Of a stretch of 64,000 bases of DNA, positions 31,352-40,125 are shown piece by piece; position 1 is the stretch's first letter; each line of letters starts with the position of its first letter. The stretch comes from Porcipelethomonas sp964621265. Its GTDB lineage: Bacteria > Bacillota > Clostridia > Oscillospirales > Ruminococcaceae. The position numbers and the translations under genes were made by a program. A model generated the notes under the pieces. That model saw only the letters and a list, made by a program, of their open reading frames with translations, was not told the origin of the DNA and made no database searches. The stretch is from assembly GCA_964621265.1 (NCBI GenBank), contig CAZULQ010000005.1:8806-72805 (forward strand). Reading direction: 5' to 3'.

Positions 31352-32125
31352 ATGCAGCTACACACATTGGGGATAGATTACCACCACAGCAGTGATTTTT
31401 CAATTGAGCGTCCGAACGGCTCGGGTGATAATCTCATCATTATTTTCAAAAGCGTGGCAGAAGTGAGGACAAACGGCGAATATACCGTAACAGCGCCCGA
31501 TACGGCGATTGTGTATTCAAAGAAATTTCCGCAGTATTATCGTGCCTGCGCTGACGAATTCATAAACCACTGGATACACTTTGACATTGAGGATAACGAG
31601 GAATTTTTAAGTCGTGTGCAACTGCCGATTAATACGATTGTCACTATTCCCGATATAGACACCGTTGAAAAACTCCTCATGCAGCTGAGTCTCGAAGCTG
31701 TTTCTGACAGCGCAAACAAATCAGAATGCATCGACCTCCTGCTCAGGCTTATCATTGCAAAGCTTGGCGGCAAAGTGAAAACAGGTCACAGCTCCCATCA
31801 TTACGATGAGCTTCGCAATCTGCGTGCTGAAATATACCGCAACCCCGCAAAATCCCGCTCGATTGCGGAATTTGCGGAAATGATTTCGCTCAGTCCCTCG
31901 CATTTTCAGGCACTTTACAAAAGTGAATTCGGCATAAGCTGTTATGAAGATGTACTCAGAGCACGTCTTGATATGGCGAAATACTATCTTAAAAATACAG
32001 TCCTTCCGATAAACAGGATTGCGGAGTTATGCGGATATGAAAACGATGTGCATTTTATCCGTCAGTTCAAGGCACGGACAGGCATAACAGCAGGTGAATA
32101 CAGAAAACGCCACAGAATGCTGTGA
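31352..32125 (+). CDS. AraC-family transcriptional regulator
   Basis: 257 residues. N-terminal AraC-type cupin sensing region (YTVTAPDTAIVYSKKFPQYY, FINHWIHFDI), C-terminal double helix-turn-helix (~160-257): SIAEFAEMISLSPSHFQALY and NRIAELCGYENDVHFIRQFK, ending GITAGEYRKRH. SD AAAGGAAG. Divergent from the GH51 gene and inside the element, so it probably controls the arabinan/xylan cargo in response to a sugar. The ligand is unknown. Confidence 0.9.
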   Translation: MQLHTLGIDYHHSSDFSIERPNGSGDNLIIIFKSVAEVRTNGEYTVTAPDTAIVYSKKFPQYYRACADEFINHWIHFDIEDNEEFLSRVQLPINTIVTIPDIDTVEKLLMQLSLEAVSDSANKSECIDLLLRLIIAKLGGKVKTGHSSHHYDELRNLRAEIYRNPAKSRSIAEFAEMISLSPSHFQALYKSEFGISCYEDVLRARLDMAKYYLKNTVLPINRIAELCGYENDVHFIRQFKARTGITAGEYRKRHRML

Positions 32126-32135
32126 CAAACACGCC

Positions 32136-33716
32136 TCAGATTTTCCAGTGGATATGTATTTCTCGCCCGATATTCTCATCGACAGTGCCTATTTCGATAA
32201 AGTCGATAAATTCATCGACAATACTGCGGTCAAGGCTTTCAATGTGTATACAGCTTTCGATTAAAGCTTTATTAAACTCAGCGTTTTCAGAAGTGCTTTT
32301 AAGCTTTTCTATCTGCTGAGTGACCTCATGTATCTGCTCTGAGAGCGTGTGCTCCTCTTCACTGAGACTTTCACGGAACAATGAATAGTCCTCATCGGAA
32401 ATTTTACCGTCAAGCTTATCCTTATACATCATGACAAGGCGCTCCTGTGCAGAGCTGTGCTTGCATTTCAAAGCCGACAGCTTTTTTTCAAGCGATTCAA
32501 GATGCTCAGCGTTTACATCAGTAATATGAATATCAGAGGGCTTGCAATACTGAGCAATAATCCTGTTTAATTCGTCGAGTATCTTCTGTTCAAGCACCCT
32601 TCCGCTGACAGCCGATTTATTCGGGCAGTTCATCGCGCCCGTCTTACAGGTGGCGCACTGAAGCCCGTAATACTTTATAGTCCTTGATTTGTTATAATAA
32701 ACATTGCGTTTCATGGGGCGCTGACAGACAGCGCATCGCACCTTTCCCGAAAGAGGCGAAAGCTCGCCTGAATACTTCCCCGCTCTCGCATGACTATTAA
32801 TGCGCTCCCGTGTCCTGTGCCATGTTTCATTGTCAATCACAGCCTCATGGGTATCGGGAATGCGTATCCATTTATCCTTGTCCACTTTCTTTCTCTTTTT
32901 GTTCTTATAGCTGACATGATGCGTTTTTCCCTGTACAAGCGTTCCTGTATACACTTCATTTGCGAGTATTCTTGCAATTGTGGACTGTGTCCATAGTCCT
33001 TTGGAATTACCCGACTGTGCATTGCAGTTTACATACCTTAAGCCTTTCTGCCGTTTATATTCAGTCGGGCTTATAACGCCGTCTTCATTCAGTCGCTGAA
33101 CGATTCTGCGGTATCCCTCACCCTCTGCGTACATTTCAAAAATCCGCCTTACAACAGGCGCTGTTTCCTCGTCAACTATAAGGTGATGCTTGTCATTCGG
33201 GTCGATTTTATAGCCGTATGGCGCAAATGAGCCGATAAACTGTCCCTGCTCACGCTTATATGCGAGTGTTCTGCGTATCTTTGACGAAATATCCTTAACG
33301 TACATTTCATTATAGGCACTTGCAAAAAGTCTCATAGTGCCGTAGCTTTCGCTTTCTGTATCGGCATTGTCGGCAACTCCTATAAATCTTACGCCCCATT
33401 CAAGAAACTTATCGTTTATATACTGCTCAATCACAATAGTATCTCTTGAAAATCTCGACTGGTCCTTGCAGAGAACTATATCAATATTCCCGTTTTCGCA
33501 GTCACGGAGCAGTCTTGTAAACTCGGGACGGCTGCGGTCTATGCCGCTGTAACCGTCATCGCAGTAAATGTCGTAAATCTCCCAGTTACGCTCATTGCAG
33601 TAAGCACAGAGCATTGATTTCTGATTCTGAATACTGCGGCTGTCATTGTCTGTTGATTTGTCCCTGTCCTCGATTGACAGGCGGCAGTATATTCCGACTT
33701 TCGGCAATTGTCTCAC
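32136..33716 (-). CDS. Large serine recombinase (integrase) of the 12.6-kb element
   Basis: 526 residues with a GTG start. Resolvase domain with catalytic Ser14 in VGIYCRLSIEDRD and the Arg-rich CKDQSRFSRDT helix; a recombinase domain (~160-270); a zinc ribbon (CAVCQRPMKR, LQCATCKTGAMNCPN); and a coiled coil near the C-terminus, the hallmark of integrases that join attP and attB. It lies 170 bp inside the element end. SpoIVCA of the Bacillus skin element belongs to the same class. It is presumably the enzyme that inserted and can excise the element. Confidence 0.93.
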   Translation of the reverse strand: MRQLPKVGIYCRLSIEDRDKSTDNDSRSIQNQKSMLCAYCNERNWEIYDIYCDDGYSGIDRSRPEFTRLLRDCENGNIDIVLCKDQSRFSRDTIVIEQYINDKFLEWGVRFIGVADNADTESESYGTMRLFASAYNEMYVKDISSKIRRTLAYKREQGQFIGSFAPYGYKIDPNDKHHLIVDEETAPVVRRIFEMYAEGEGYRRIVQRLNEDGVISPTEYKRQKGLRYVNCNAQSGNSKGLWTQSTIARILANEVYTGTLVQGKTHHVSYKNKKRKKVDKDKWIRIPDTHEAVIDNETWHRTRERINSHARAGKYSGELSPLSGKVRCAVCQRPMKRNVYYNKSRTIKYYGLQCATCKTGAMNCPNKSAVSGRVLEQKILDELNRIIAQYCKPSDIHITDVNAEHLESLEKKLSALKCKHSSAQERLVMMYKDKLDGKISDEDYSLFRESLSEEEHTLSEQIHEVTQQIEKLKSTSENAEFNKALIESCIHIESLDRSIVDEFIDFIEIGTVDENIGREIHIHWKI

Positions 33717-33838
33717 CCCGCAAAATATTTTTTCAGCCTTGAATCAACAAGCTTCTGAACTTTCTCAGTAACAAGCTTTTTCATTTTCTCATTATCCGTC
33801 ATCGTGAAAATATTTATAATATGTATCGGTGCTTTCAT
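33713..33838 (-). CDS. 41-residue protein coupled to the recombinase (candidate directionality factor)
   Basis: Sequence MKAPIHIINIFTMTDNEK then MKKLVTEKVQKLVDSRLKK and YFAG. SD GGGGGAG, seven bases before the ATG. The stop overlaps the recombinase start as GTGA, so the two are translationally coupled. Small basic proteins beside serine integrases can be recombination directionality factors; SprB of SPbeta is similarly short. That role is inference. Not in any family I recognise. Confidence 0.75.
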   Translation of the reverse strand: MKAPIHIINIFTMTDNEKMKKLVTEKVQKLVDSRLKKYFAG

Positions 33839-33869
33839 TGTAACTCCCCCGTTTTATTTCTCAAAGCCA

Positions 33870-33905
33870 TGTTTAATCTGACTCCCCATGTCCTGCGTCA
33901 AGGAC
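33870..33905 (-). other. Element att junction, amidase 5' side
   Basis: Minus strand: amidase CTTGACGCAGG, core ACATGG, then element arm GGAGTCAGATTAAA. The two element arms are inverted copies with one mismatch and one inserted base. Confidence 0.8.
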
Positions 33906-34058
33906 GATAACGGGTTTATCGTTCTGTGCAGAGCCGATTGCGGGGAGCGAGTTTTCTTCCATGTGACGATATGAAAAATATACCGCTACGCCGCACACAG
34001 CAAGAGCCGAAAGGGTTGCCGCAAATCTCTTTACAATTCTTTTACTGGTTGTATTCAT
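33873..34058 (-). pseudogene. CwlD-like amidase, 5' part (residues 1-58)
   Basis: Start at the ATG 34058 (AGGTG upstream). MNTTSKRIVKRFAATLSALA continues into a membrane anchor (VCGVAVYFSY), then KPVIVLDAGHG. At the element junction the frame picks up ESD and a stop. With the 3' part at 20726-21293 it would give a 244-residue membrane-anchored amidase, close to the 237 residues of B. subtilis CwlD. In its present state it codes only an anchor peptide. Confidence 0.85.
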
Positions 34059-34167
34059 AATAAACACCTGCTTTTTTATAAAACTTGTCTTTAGATGTTT
34101 ATGAAAACTACTGTATATTTATGCATACAAAAAGCACTATCCTATGATAAGGATAGTGCTTTGTCAG

Positions 34168-34584
34168 TTATTTTCCTTTAAGCTCTGCGAGTTTGTTTTT
34201 TAAGGCTGTATACGCAGTTTCAACGTCGTCAATATCTGACACCGTCTTTTCCATAGGACAGATATCGTTTCCCTGTCTGTTGATAATTTTTTCTGTCAGC
34301 GTATCAAAGCTGAATGGGATTGATTTCATTCGTAGAAACTGCCTTGCCGCCTCGGACATTACACGTCCGTGAACAGCTGTCACGCCCATTTTCACAAAGA
34401 GCATAGCCGCGGCTTTTCCTACTATAATATCTGCCGCAGAGTAACCTGAAAAATCAGTTCCGCCTTCGATTATTTCAATAAGCGGTGAAATCCCGCGCCC
34501 GTCAAAGAGGGTACATATTCCCTCTTTACAAAGGCATACCGAACGCTCCCCAAGCTGTTTTACAGCCTGCTCCAGATCAGTCAT
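34168..34584 (-). CDS. DUF1893 family protein
   Basis: 138 residues. The N-terminal part (LEQAVKQLGERSVCLCKEG, GISPLIEIIEG, FSGYSAADIIVGKAAAML, VHGRVMSEAARQFL) matches DUF1893, a small cytosine-deaminase-like fold of unknown activity. The C-terminal ~30 residues (VETAYTALKNKLAELKGK) are a helical extension. The start overlaps the ECF S-component gene by 8 bp, so it is co-translated with a vitamin transporter subunit. It also lay before the intact amidase gene in the inferred ancestral operon. Confidence 0.8.
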   Translation of the reverse strand: MTDLEQAVKQLGERSVCLCKEGICTLFDGRGISPLIEIIEGGTDFSGYSAADIIVGKAAAMLFVKMGVTAVHGRVMSEAARQFLRMKSIPFSFDTLTEKIINRQGNDICPMEKTVSDIDDVETAYTALKNKLAELKGK

Positions 34585-35161
34585 TACCGTTTTCCTTTAT
34601 GAGCATTTTTCTAAGAGCCATGATAATGACAGGTACTGCAATAATCTGTAATGCAAGACCTGCAAAGCCTGTCTGTATCTGAGACCATACCATCTGAGGA
34701 CTTATTGCTGAATAGTTCTGCACAGCAAATGCAAGACCCATGAACACTCCTCTTCCGCAAAGCTGTGCAAGCACAACAGCAGGAACAGACCAGAGACAGT
34801 TTTTTGAAATCCTGTCCGCAAAAAGTCCTGATACAACCGCAAAAACTGCAAGTTCTGCCATCATAAACGGCAGACGCTCTGCTGTCGGCATAGGTGTACC
34901 TACCGCAAGAGTAAGCACAAAGCTTATAAGTGGTGAAGTCATGCCAACCGCAACGCCCCATTTAGTTCCGAGCAGACAGCCGCCTATAAGAACGGGCAGA
35001 TACATAGGCATGAGCATTGCGCCGCCCGACTGTCCGAGTGCGATATGCACAAGCTGCGGCAGCATAACTGCTGAAAACGCAAGCAGTGCTGAAATTATTG
35101 TCTTCACTGCAATTCTTTTTCTAAAAGTCAGTCCTCTTGATTTTAATACATTTTCTATCAT
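34577..35161 (-). CDS. ECF transporter substrate-binding (S) component
   Basis: 194 residues from the ATG at 35161 (GGTGGGAG upstream). About six membrane segments with the S-component style of a long hydrophobic core (MLMPMYLPVLIGGCLLGTKW, MTSPLISFVLTLAVG, MMAELAVFAVVSGLF). It would bind a vitamin or related substrate and dock on the EcfAAT module encoded elsewhere. Substrate not identifiable. Confidence 0.75.
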   Translation of the reverse strand: MIENVLKSRGLTFRKRIAVKTIISALLAFSAVMLPQLVHIALGQSGGAMLMPMYLPVLIGGCLLGTKWGVAVGMTSPLISFVLTLAVGTPMPTAERLPFMMAELAVFAVVSGLFADRISKNCLWSVPAVVLAQLCGRGVFMGLAFAVQNYSAISPQMVWSQIQTGFAGLALQIIAVPVIIMALRKMLIKENGND

Positions 35162-35196
35162 TTTTTCTCCCACCTGTTTTCAATTTTTTTATCTTT

Positions 35197-36888
35197 TCAG
35201 ATTACAACCTCAAAGCTTACAATTCCGTTTTTGTATTTTACATTTATTGTTCCCTTATGGAGCGAAACAATTTCATTTGCAATTGAAAGTCCGAGACCAA
35301 AGCCTTCCTTTTCGTCTGAATGAGACTTATCCGCACGGTAAAAACGCTCAAAAAGATGCGGAATATCTGCTGTATCAAAGTTTTTGCACGGATTTTCACA
35401 TCTGAGCATGATTTTGTCCTTTGCGGACTTAAGCGTCATTTTTATAACCGAACCGTCATCGGAATATTTAAGTGCATTATCAAGAAGTATTCCGACAAGC
35501 TCGTCAATCTTATCGGCATTACCCGTATAGCTTAAATTTTCCTGTATCTGCGTTTCAATCTGCTTTTCCTCTTCAAACGCCCTGCTTTCAAAGTAAAGTG
35601 CCGCATTTTCAACAATCCGGCTTATATCGAATTTTTTGAAGTCTGAATTTATTCTTTCAGGCGTTGAAAGCCTTGTTAAAGTCAGCATTTCGTTTACAAG
35701 TCTGCTCATTTTCTGTGCCTGAACGCTGATACATTCCGTCAGTCTGTCGCCCGAATTCTTCTTTTCCATAAGCTCTGTTGTTGCCGTGATGACAGTTATA
35801 GGCGTTTTCAGCTCATGGCTCGCATTTGAAATAAACTCCTTCTGTTTGCGGTAGCTCTCGGAAATAGGCGTTATAACCCTGCCCGACATGAAATAAATAA
35901 GCACAAGCATAAAAATAAACATACATCCGCCCGAAACCGCTGAAGTTATCATAAGCTTGTTTGTGTTTTCCTCAGAGCGGCTGTTGCATATATAGGAATG
36001 GACTATGTATTCATCGGTCTCCGTCTGCGTCTTTTCAAATTCCGTACCGTCAAAAATCACAGAGCCGCCTTCACTTTCAGCAAGCTTTACAGCCGTTTCA
36101 GGAGTAATGTCAGCAGAAATATTTCCCCTGTTTACCTCAATCAGATTATTCTGCTTGTCGGAAACTGAATAAAAGCATTCGTATGTATTGAGTATTTCAG
36201 GCACTCCCGCAGGGAAAATCTCATCAAAATCACGGCTGAGTGCAACAAAGTTTTCAGATGCCGCAACGGACGCATCTTCAAGATACTGAATTTCGATGCT
36301 TTCAAGCTCCAGAACTACATCACTTCCCGGGAGCACCTTGTCGTCATTACTTGTTGAAGCCCACCAGACCTTCGACACATAAAAGCAGTCCTGTGAAACT
36401 CTTGTAATGTCCGTACTTACAGGCTGGCCATCGAGGTAAAAGTCAGTTGTGGTTGTAAAATCTACGGCAACCTTTGTATTGTCGTTATTGAATTTATATT
36501 CCTTGTGGATATATGTGCTTTTGCCGCTCTCGTCGGGCAGCTCGAAGAATATTCCGCCGCCTGCGCAGTACCATGTCGCTGTTTCGTCTGTACAGCTTAT
36601 AGTACCGTTTAAGCTTATTCTTTTTATAGTGTGAGGATTTCGTGGAATTATTGTGTCACCGTTTATATCGGTTTCCATCTCATCAAGGACTAAAACTTCG
36701 CTTGCCATATCCCATGTATTTGAAAATGCCGTCTGAACCAGCATGTCCGACGCTGTTTTAAGCTCGTTGTTATAGGAAAGCTGCATGAGAATATTGAGCA
36801 CCAGCAGCATCACGAATATGACAGTAAAAGTAATACCCGATGAGAGAATAAAAAACTTTTTCCTGAGTCTTTTAATTTCCTTATCCAT
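35197..36888 (-). CDS. Sensor histidine kinase
   Basis: 563 residues: membrane segment at ~13-38, extracellular sensor region ~40-305, second segment ~310-330, dimerisation domain with phospho-acceptor His in FISNASHELKTPITV (~357), and HATPase domain (LLDNALKYSDDGS, FERFYRADKSHSDEKEGFGL, GLSIANEIV). It phosphorylates the response regulator whose gene overlaps it by 8 bp. The signal is unknown; the large extracellular domain suggests an envelope or nutrient cue. Confidence 0.93.
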   Translation of the reverse strand: MDKEIKRLRKKFFILSSGITFTVIFVMLLVLNILMQLSYNNELKTASDMLVQTAFSNTWDMASEVLVLDEMETDINGDTIIPRNPHTIKRISLNGTISCTDETATWYCAGGGIFFELPDESGKSTYIHKEYKFNNDNTKVAVDFTTTTDFYLDGQPVSTDITRVSQDCFYVSKVWWASTSNDDKVLPGSDVVLELESIEIQYLEDASVAASENFVALSRDFDEIFPAGVPEILNTYECFYSVSDKQNNLIEVNRGNISADITPETAVKLAESEGGSVIFDGTEFEKTQTETDEYIVHSYICNSRSEENTNKLMITSAVSGGCMFIFMLVLIYFMSGRVITPISESYRKQKEFISNASHELKTPITVITATTELMEKKNSGDRLTECISVQAQKMSRLVNEMLTLTRLSTPERINSDFKKFDISRIVENAALYFESRAFEEEKQIETQIQENLSYTGNADKIDELVGILLDNALKYSDDGSVIKMTLKSAKDKIMLRCENPCKNFDTADIPHLFERFYRADKSHSDEKEGFGLGLSIANEIVSLHKGTINVKYKNGIVSFEVVI

Positions 36889-37564
36889 TCTTTTTCTCCT
36901 TAATTGTGTAACCGAGTCCTCTTGCAGTTGAAATATGTATCTGAGAACCCACAGCCTTCAGTTTTTTTCTCAGGAACGAAATATAAACCTCAATCGAGTT
37001 ATATTCTATATCAGCGTCATAGCCCCAGATTTTCATAACAAGGCCTTCCTTTGAAACAACCTTGCCGTAATTTAAAATCAGAAGCTCGATAATGTCGTAT
37101 TCCTTTTTGGAAAGCTTGACCTTTTTTTCTCCGCTGTACATCTCATGAGTTTCCTTATCGAGCACGATATCTGCAAATTTCATGTCATTGTCAACAAGAG
37201 TTTTTTCCTTTCGTCTTGAAAGCGCCCTTATTCTCGCAAGAAGCTCCTTTGAGTTGAACGGCTTTGTAAGATAATCGTCAGCGCCATTGTCAAGGCCGCA
37301 TACCTTATCCTCAATTTCGGATTTCGCAGTAAGCATTAAAACAGGAACACTCATCTTATTCTCACGGATTTTTGAAAGAACCTCAATTCCGTCCATTAAA
37401 GGAAGCATTACATCAAGAAGTATCAGGTCATATATTCCCGAAAGCGCATTATCGAGCCCGCTTTCCCCGTCATATGCAACATCTGTGTAATACCCTTCCA
37501 TAGACAGCAGTTCGGAAAGTATCATTGCAAGGTCCTTTTCGTCTTCAACAATAAGTATTCGCAT
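36881..37564 (-). CDS. OmpR-family response regulator
   Basis: 227 residues: receiver domain with acidic pair VEDEKD, phospho-acceptor Asp in LILLDVMLPLMDG (~51) and Lys in YLTKPFN (~101); winged-helix DNA-binding domain ending GLGYTIKEK. SD CGGAGAA. Forms a two-component system with the downstream kinase. Confidence 0.94.
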   Translation of the reverse strand: MRILIVEDEKDLAMILSELLSMEGYYTDVAYDGESGLDNALSGIYDLILLDVMLPLMDGIEVLSKIRENKMSVPVLMLTAKSEIEDKVCGLDNGADDYLTKPFNSKELLARIRALSRRKEKTLVDNDMKFADIVLDKETHEMYSGEKKVKLSKKEYDIIELLILNYGKVVSKEGLVMKIWGYDADIEYNSIEVYISFLRKKLKAVGSQIHISTARGLGYTIKEKKNG

Positions 37565-37650
37565 ATAATTCTCCGTTCCGCGTTTTCACACGCATTTTTT
37601 TCGTAATACTATTATACCACATACAGTCAATATAAGTAAAGTCAATAAGG

Positions 37651-38203
37651 AAAAAAGCACGTCTTATTCAGACGCGCTCTTTTAAGGGGTTATATATGGT
37701 AAATTATGAAAAAATCGTAAGTTATAGTCGGGTCAGAAATAATGTGCCGACGGTTTATACAAACACAATACACTTTGAAAATCCGGTTTTCTGCTGCAAC
37801 GGATTTTCTAAAACCGTTCTGCCGGCACATTTTATCCTGAGTCCCTTGGAGAAATTAACTGTACCCTCAACATTGGAGGCACATTATTAAACTTTGCCTT
37901 TGTTATACTGCATGGCTTTTAAAAGTCAGTGTATAACGGATTTCGTTACAGAAAACTGAATCTGAGCGGTTTTCTGCGCTTCTATCATAATGCGAATGTC
38001 GTTGTGATCCCAGGTGCAAATTCGCATTGTCTGCACCCGTATTTTTTATACCCTCAAATGTAATCTTTATTTTCTGCCTCACTGAAGTCTGTATCAGTCC
38101 CGATGACATCAGCAGCTTAACCCGACTGTTTCAGCCTGTATTACGGCCGTCCCCCCGACTTGCCGTATTCATAATCGGATAAATCTGCCAATGCCATATT
38201 ATA
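37651..38203 (-). ncRNA. Candidate large structured RNA in a gene-free stretch
   Basis: No credible coding frame lies between 37565 and 38495. Pairings seen: AATGTGCCG 37741-49 with 37823-31 and ACGGTTT with AAACCGT inside it; GAAAATCCG 37777-85 with 37800-08; GAAAACTG with 37967-74; AATGCGAA 37989-96 with 38021-28, whose partner lies in the loop of GGTGCA/TGCACC (38013/38032), a pseudoknot. A minus-strand terminator (AGCGCGTC-TGAATAA-GACGTGCT then TTTTT) closes it at 37651; a TATAAT at 38203-38198 could start it but has no good -35. Strand and limits are uncertain. Confidence 0.45.
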
Positions 38204-38426
38204 AAGGACTGTTTATTCCTTCCCGAAAGAGTTTACCGAATCTTTTTTTATTTCGGTTTTAACAGAAAGTAAAGTTTTTTGTGATTTTAAGACGTCTTAT
38301 ATCCTCTCTACGTTTATTAATATATCACATAAACCTTGAAAAAACCTTAATAATTTTTAGTTTTTTTTAAGTTTTCAGAAATTTTTGCATAATTTATATT
38401 AAAAATCGCTTTCAGAAAACAAGAAA

Positions 38427-38461
38427 ACTGCCCAAATACACGCTTTGAGCAGTTTTTATAA
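38427..38461 (-). terminator. Terminator of the HD-GYP gene
   Basis: Minus strand AAACTGCTCAAAGCGTGTAT then TTGGGCAGTTT and a T-run; a plus-strand T-run is also present. Confidence 0.75.
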
Positions 38462-38495
38462 AAAATAATTTTATTTCAGAAAAATTTTTCTATAT

Positions 38496-39818
38496 TCAGT
38501 TTTTCTGTTCGCAGGAAAGCTTTTCCTCAGCAAGCTCACTGTGAACCTTTTCAACCTTATCACGATTTTCCATGAACACAACAACAATCAGAGGGTCAAA
38601 GTCCTGACCGCTTCCCTGCTCAATAATCTCAAAGCATTTGTCCATCGGCATTGCGTCACGATAACAGCGTTTTTCAGAAATTGCGTCAAAAACATCGGCA
38701 ACTGCCATGATTCTTGCGCAAAGCGGAATACTGTCGCCCTTGATTCCCTCTGGGTAGCCGTTGCCGTTCCACTTTTCATGGTGAAATCTTGCAACGTCAC
38801 ACGCCATTTTCCTGAAATTATCATCGCCGAGATTTGAGAAAGTCTCCTGAATAATATCTGCACCGTTTGCAGAATGCTTCTTCATTTCCGCATATTCCTC
38901 ATCAGTAAGCTTTCCCGGCTTGCGCAGTATTGCGTCGGGAACGGAAATTTTTCCGATATCATGCATTGGTGCCGCTTTTAAAAGGTTTGTGATATAGTCC
39001 TTTGTGAGAATATCCGTGTGACATCTGTGTTCAAGAAGACCGTCGGCAATAATCTCAACATAGCGGCTTGTACGCTTTATATGACCGCCTGTACTGTTAT
39101 CACGGTTTTCTATGAGGTTTGCAAAGCTCATGACAGTTTCAGTATGATAATATGAAAGCTCTCTTAAGGCAGGGTCTTCGAGATTCATATATATACCGAG
39201 AATGAATACTGTTACAGCTATACTTGAAATAAGCATTTCAGGGAACGACATCTGTATTCCCGTAACGCAGATAAGTACAATAAGATATGTAAAGATACTT
39301 GCTCTTTTATTGTTTTCAATGTAATTCCAGCGACGGAAGAATACGCCGAGTGAAAGAAGTGTATATATCGCCGCCATTATATAACATGTATAGGCGGGCA
39401 TTCCCATTGAATAGTATGTGGTGTCACCCTTTACATATTCAAGGGAACCAATGTTGAAAACAACAAACCCTATATTGATCAGAAAAGGCGCCAGAAAAAC
39501 AACACGGTATATCTTGTTTTTAGTCATCGCACCCGTTATATCAAGCATATACAGAAACAATGCAAAAATAACCGAGTCAAGACAAATCAGATACAATGCG
39601 TGCAGCACCGTATTCACAGCAGAACTTACTACATCACGGTTATTTACCGTATAGGCGGTTGCTCCGTCGAGTGCAACGCTTAAAATACCGAGTATCAGCA
39701 AAGGCACAAAAAATGTCTTGTGCTGATTTCCATTGTATTTTTTACGTCCGCGCAGGTAAACAAGCGCAGTATACAGCAAGACGACAAGACAGCCCGTCTG
39801 CAACTTTATAAATTCCAT
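38496..39818 (-). CDS. Membrane HD-GYP phosphodiesterase
   Basis: 440 residues. Seven or eight membrane helices occupy residues 1-210; then an HD-GYP domain with STGGHIKRTSRYVE, APMHDIGKISVPD (~287), KHSANGADI, FHHEKWNGNGYPEGIKG and MAVADVFDAI. All the metal ligands and the GYP motif are present, so it probably degrades c-di-GMP. SD AGGTGAGGGG. With the EAL protein and the diguanylate cyclase at 47 kb it makes three c-di-GMP enzymes in this window. Confidence 0.92.
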   Translation of the reverse strand: MEFIKLQTGCLVVLLYTALVYLRGRKKYNGNQHKTFFVPLLILGILSVALDGATAYTVNNRDVVSSAVNTVLHALYLICLDSVIFALFLYMLDITGAMTKNKIYRVVFLAPFLINIGFVVFNIGSLEYVKGDTTYYSMGMPAYTCYIMAAIYTLLSLGVFFRRWNYIENNKRASIFTYLIVLICVTGIQMSFPEMLISSIAVTVFILGIYMNLEDPALRELSYYHTETVMSFANLIENRDNSTGGHIKRTSRYVEIIADGLLEHRCHTDILTKDYITNLLKAAPMHDIGKISVPDAILRKPGKLTDEEYAEMKKHSANGADIIQETFSNLGDDNFRKMACDVARFHHEKWNGNGYPEGIKGDSIPLCARIMAVADVFDAISEKRCYRDAMPMDKCFEIIEQGSGQDFDPLIVVVFMENRDKVEKVHSELAEEKLSCEQKN

Positions 39819-40039
39819 TTCCCCTCACCTTATTTCAAAAGCTTTTGTTTTGTAACGTTGGTTTTATTATGCCACAAAAGTGACTGATTGTCAATACACA
39901 AGTGGGCATTTTACGCTTTTAATGACTCTGCTTTCAACAAATAATTGTATTTTCAAAACTTTATTATGCAATATACACAAACACTGTAACTTCAATTTCA
40001 GCTTGTTGCTAAATATTTTGTTAAGTTTATACCAATTTA

Positions 40040-40068
40040 TTGACATAAACTTTGACAGCTATTATACT
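40040..40068 (+). promoter_or_regulatory. Promoter of the PL10-CE8 gene
   Basis: TTGACA, 17 bp, TATACT. The remainder of 39819-40125 is AT-rich with no other visible feature. Confidence 0.7.
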
Positions 40069-40125
40069 ATATAATACAGAAATATTTATTCAGGTAAAGA
40101 TGAGAAAATCAAGGAGGAATTAACT

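Larger units (their letters stand above)
21288..33891 (-). mobile_element. 12.6-kb serine-recombinase element inserted in the amidase gene
   Basis: Bounded by identical CCATGT (ACATGG on the coding strand) at 21288-21293 and 33886-33891, each in frame within the two amidase halves; the period is 12,598 bp. Joining the outer flanks gives GACGCAGGACATGG-CGGCATAGAC, restoring LDAGHGGIDGG. Joining the inner ends gives CTGATTCCCC-ACAT-GGGGAGTCAG, near-palindromic as expected of serine integrase attP. Cargo: GH30-CE1, GH5, GGDEF/EAL, two small unknowns, GH51, AraC, and the recombinase with a coupled 41-residue gene at one end. Confidence 0.88.

Noticed and set aside
32136..33716. Serine recombinase as the integrase of the 2.9-12.9 kb prophage
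   Set aside because: It is 20 kb away and lies just inside the precise end of a different element whose att junctions can be reconstructed.
37903..38109. 68-residue minus-strand frame in the structured stretch
   Set aside because: No ribosome binding site, and it lies across perfect stems of the candidate RNA; composition is not protein-like.
40022..40074. Small plus-strand frame upstream of the PL10-CE8 gene
   Set aside because: It covers the promoter of that gene and has no ribosome binding site.
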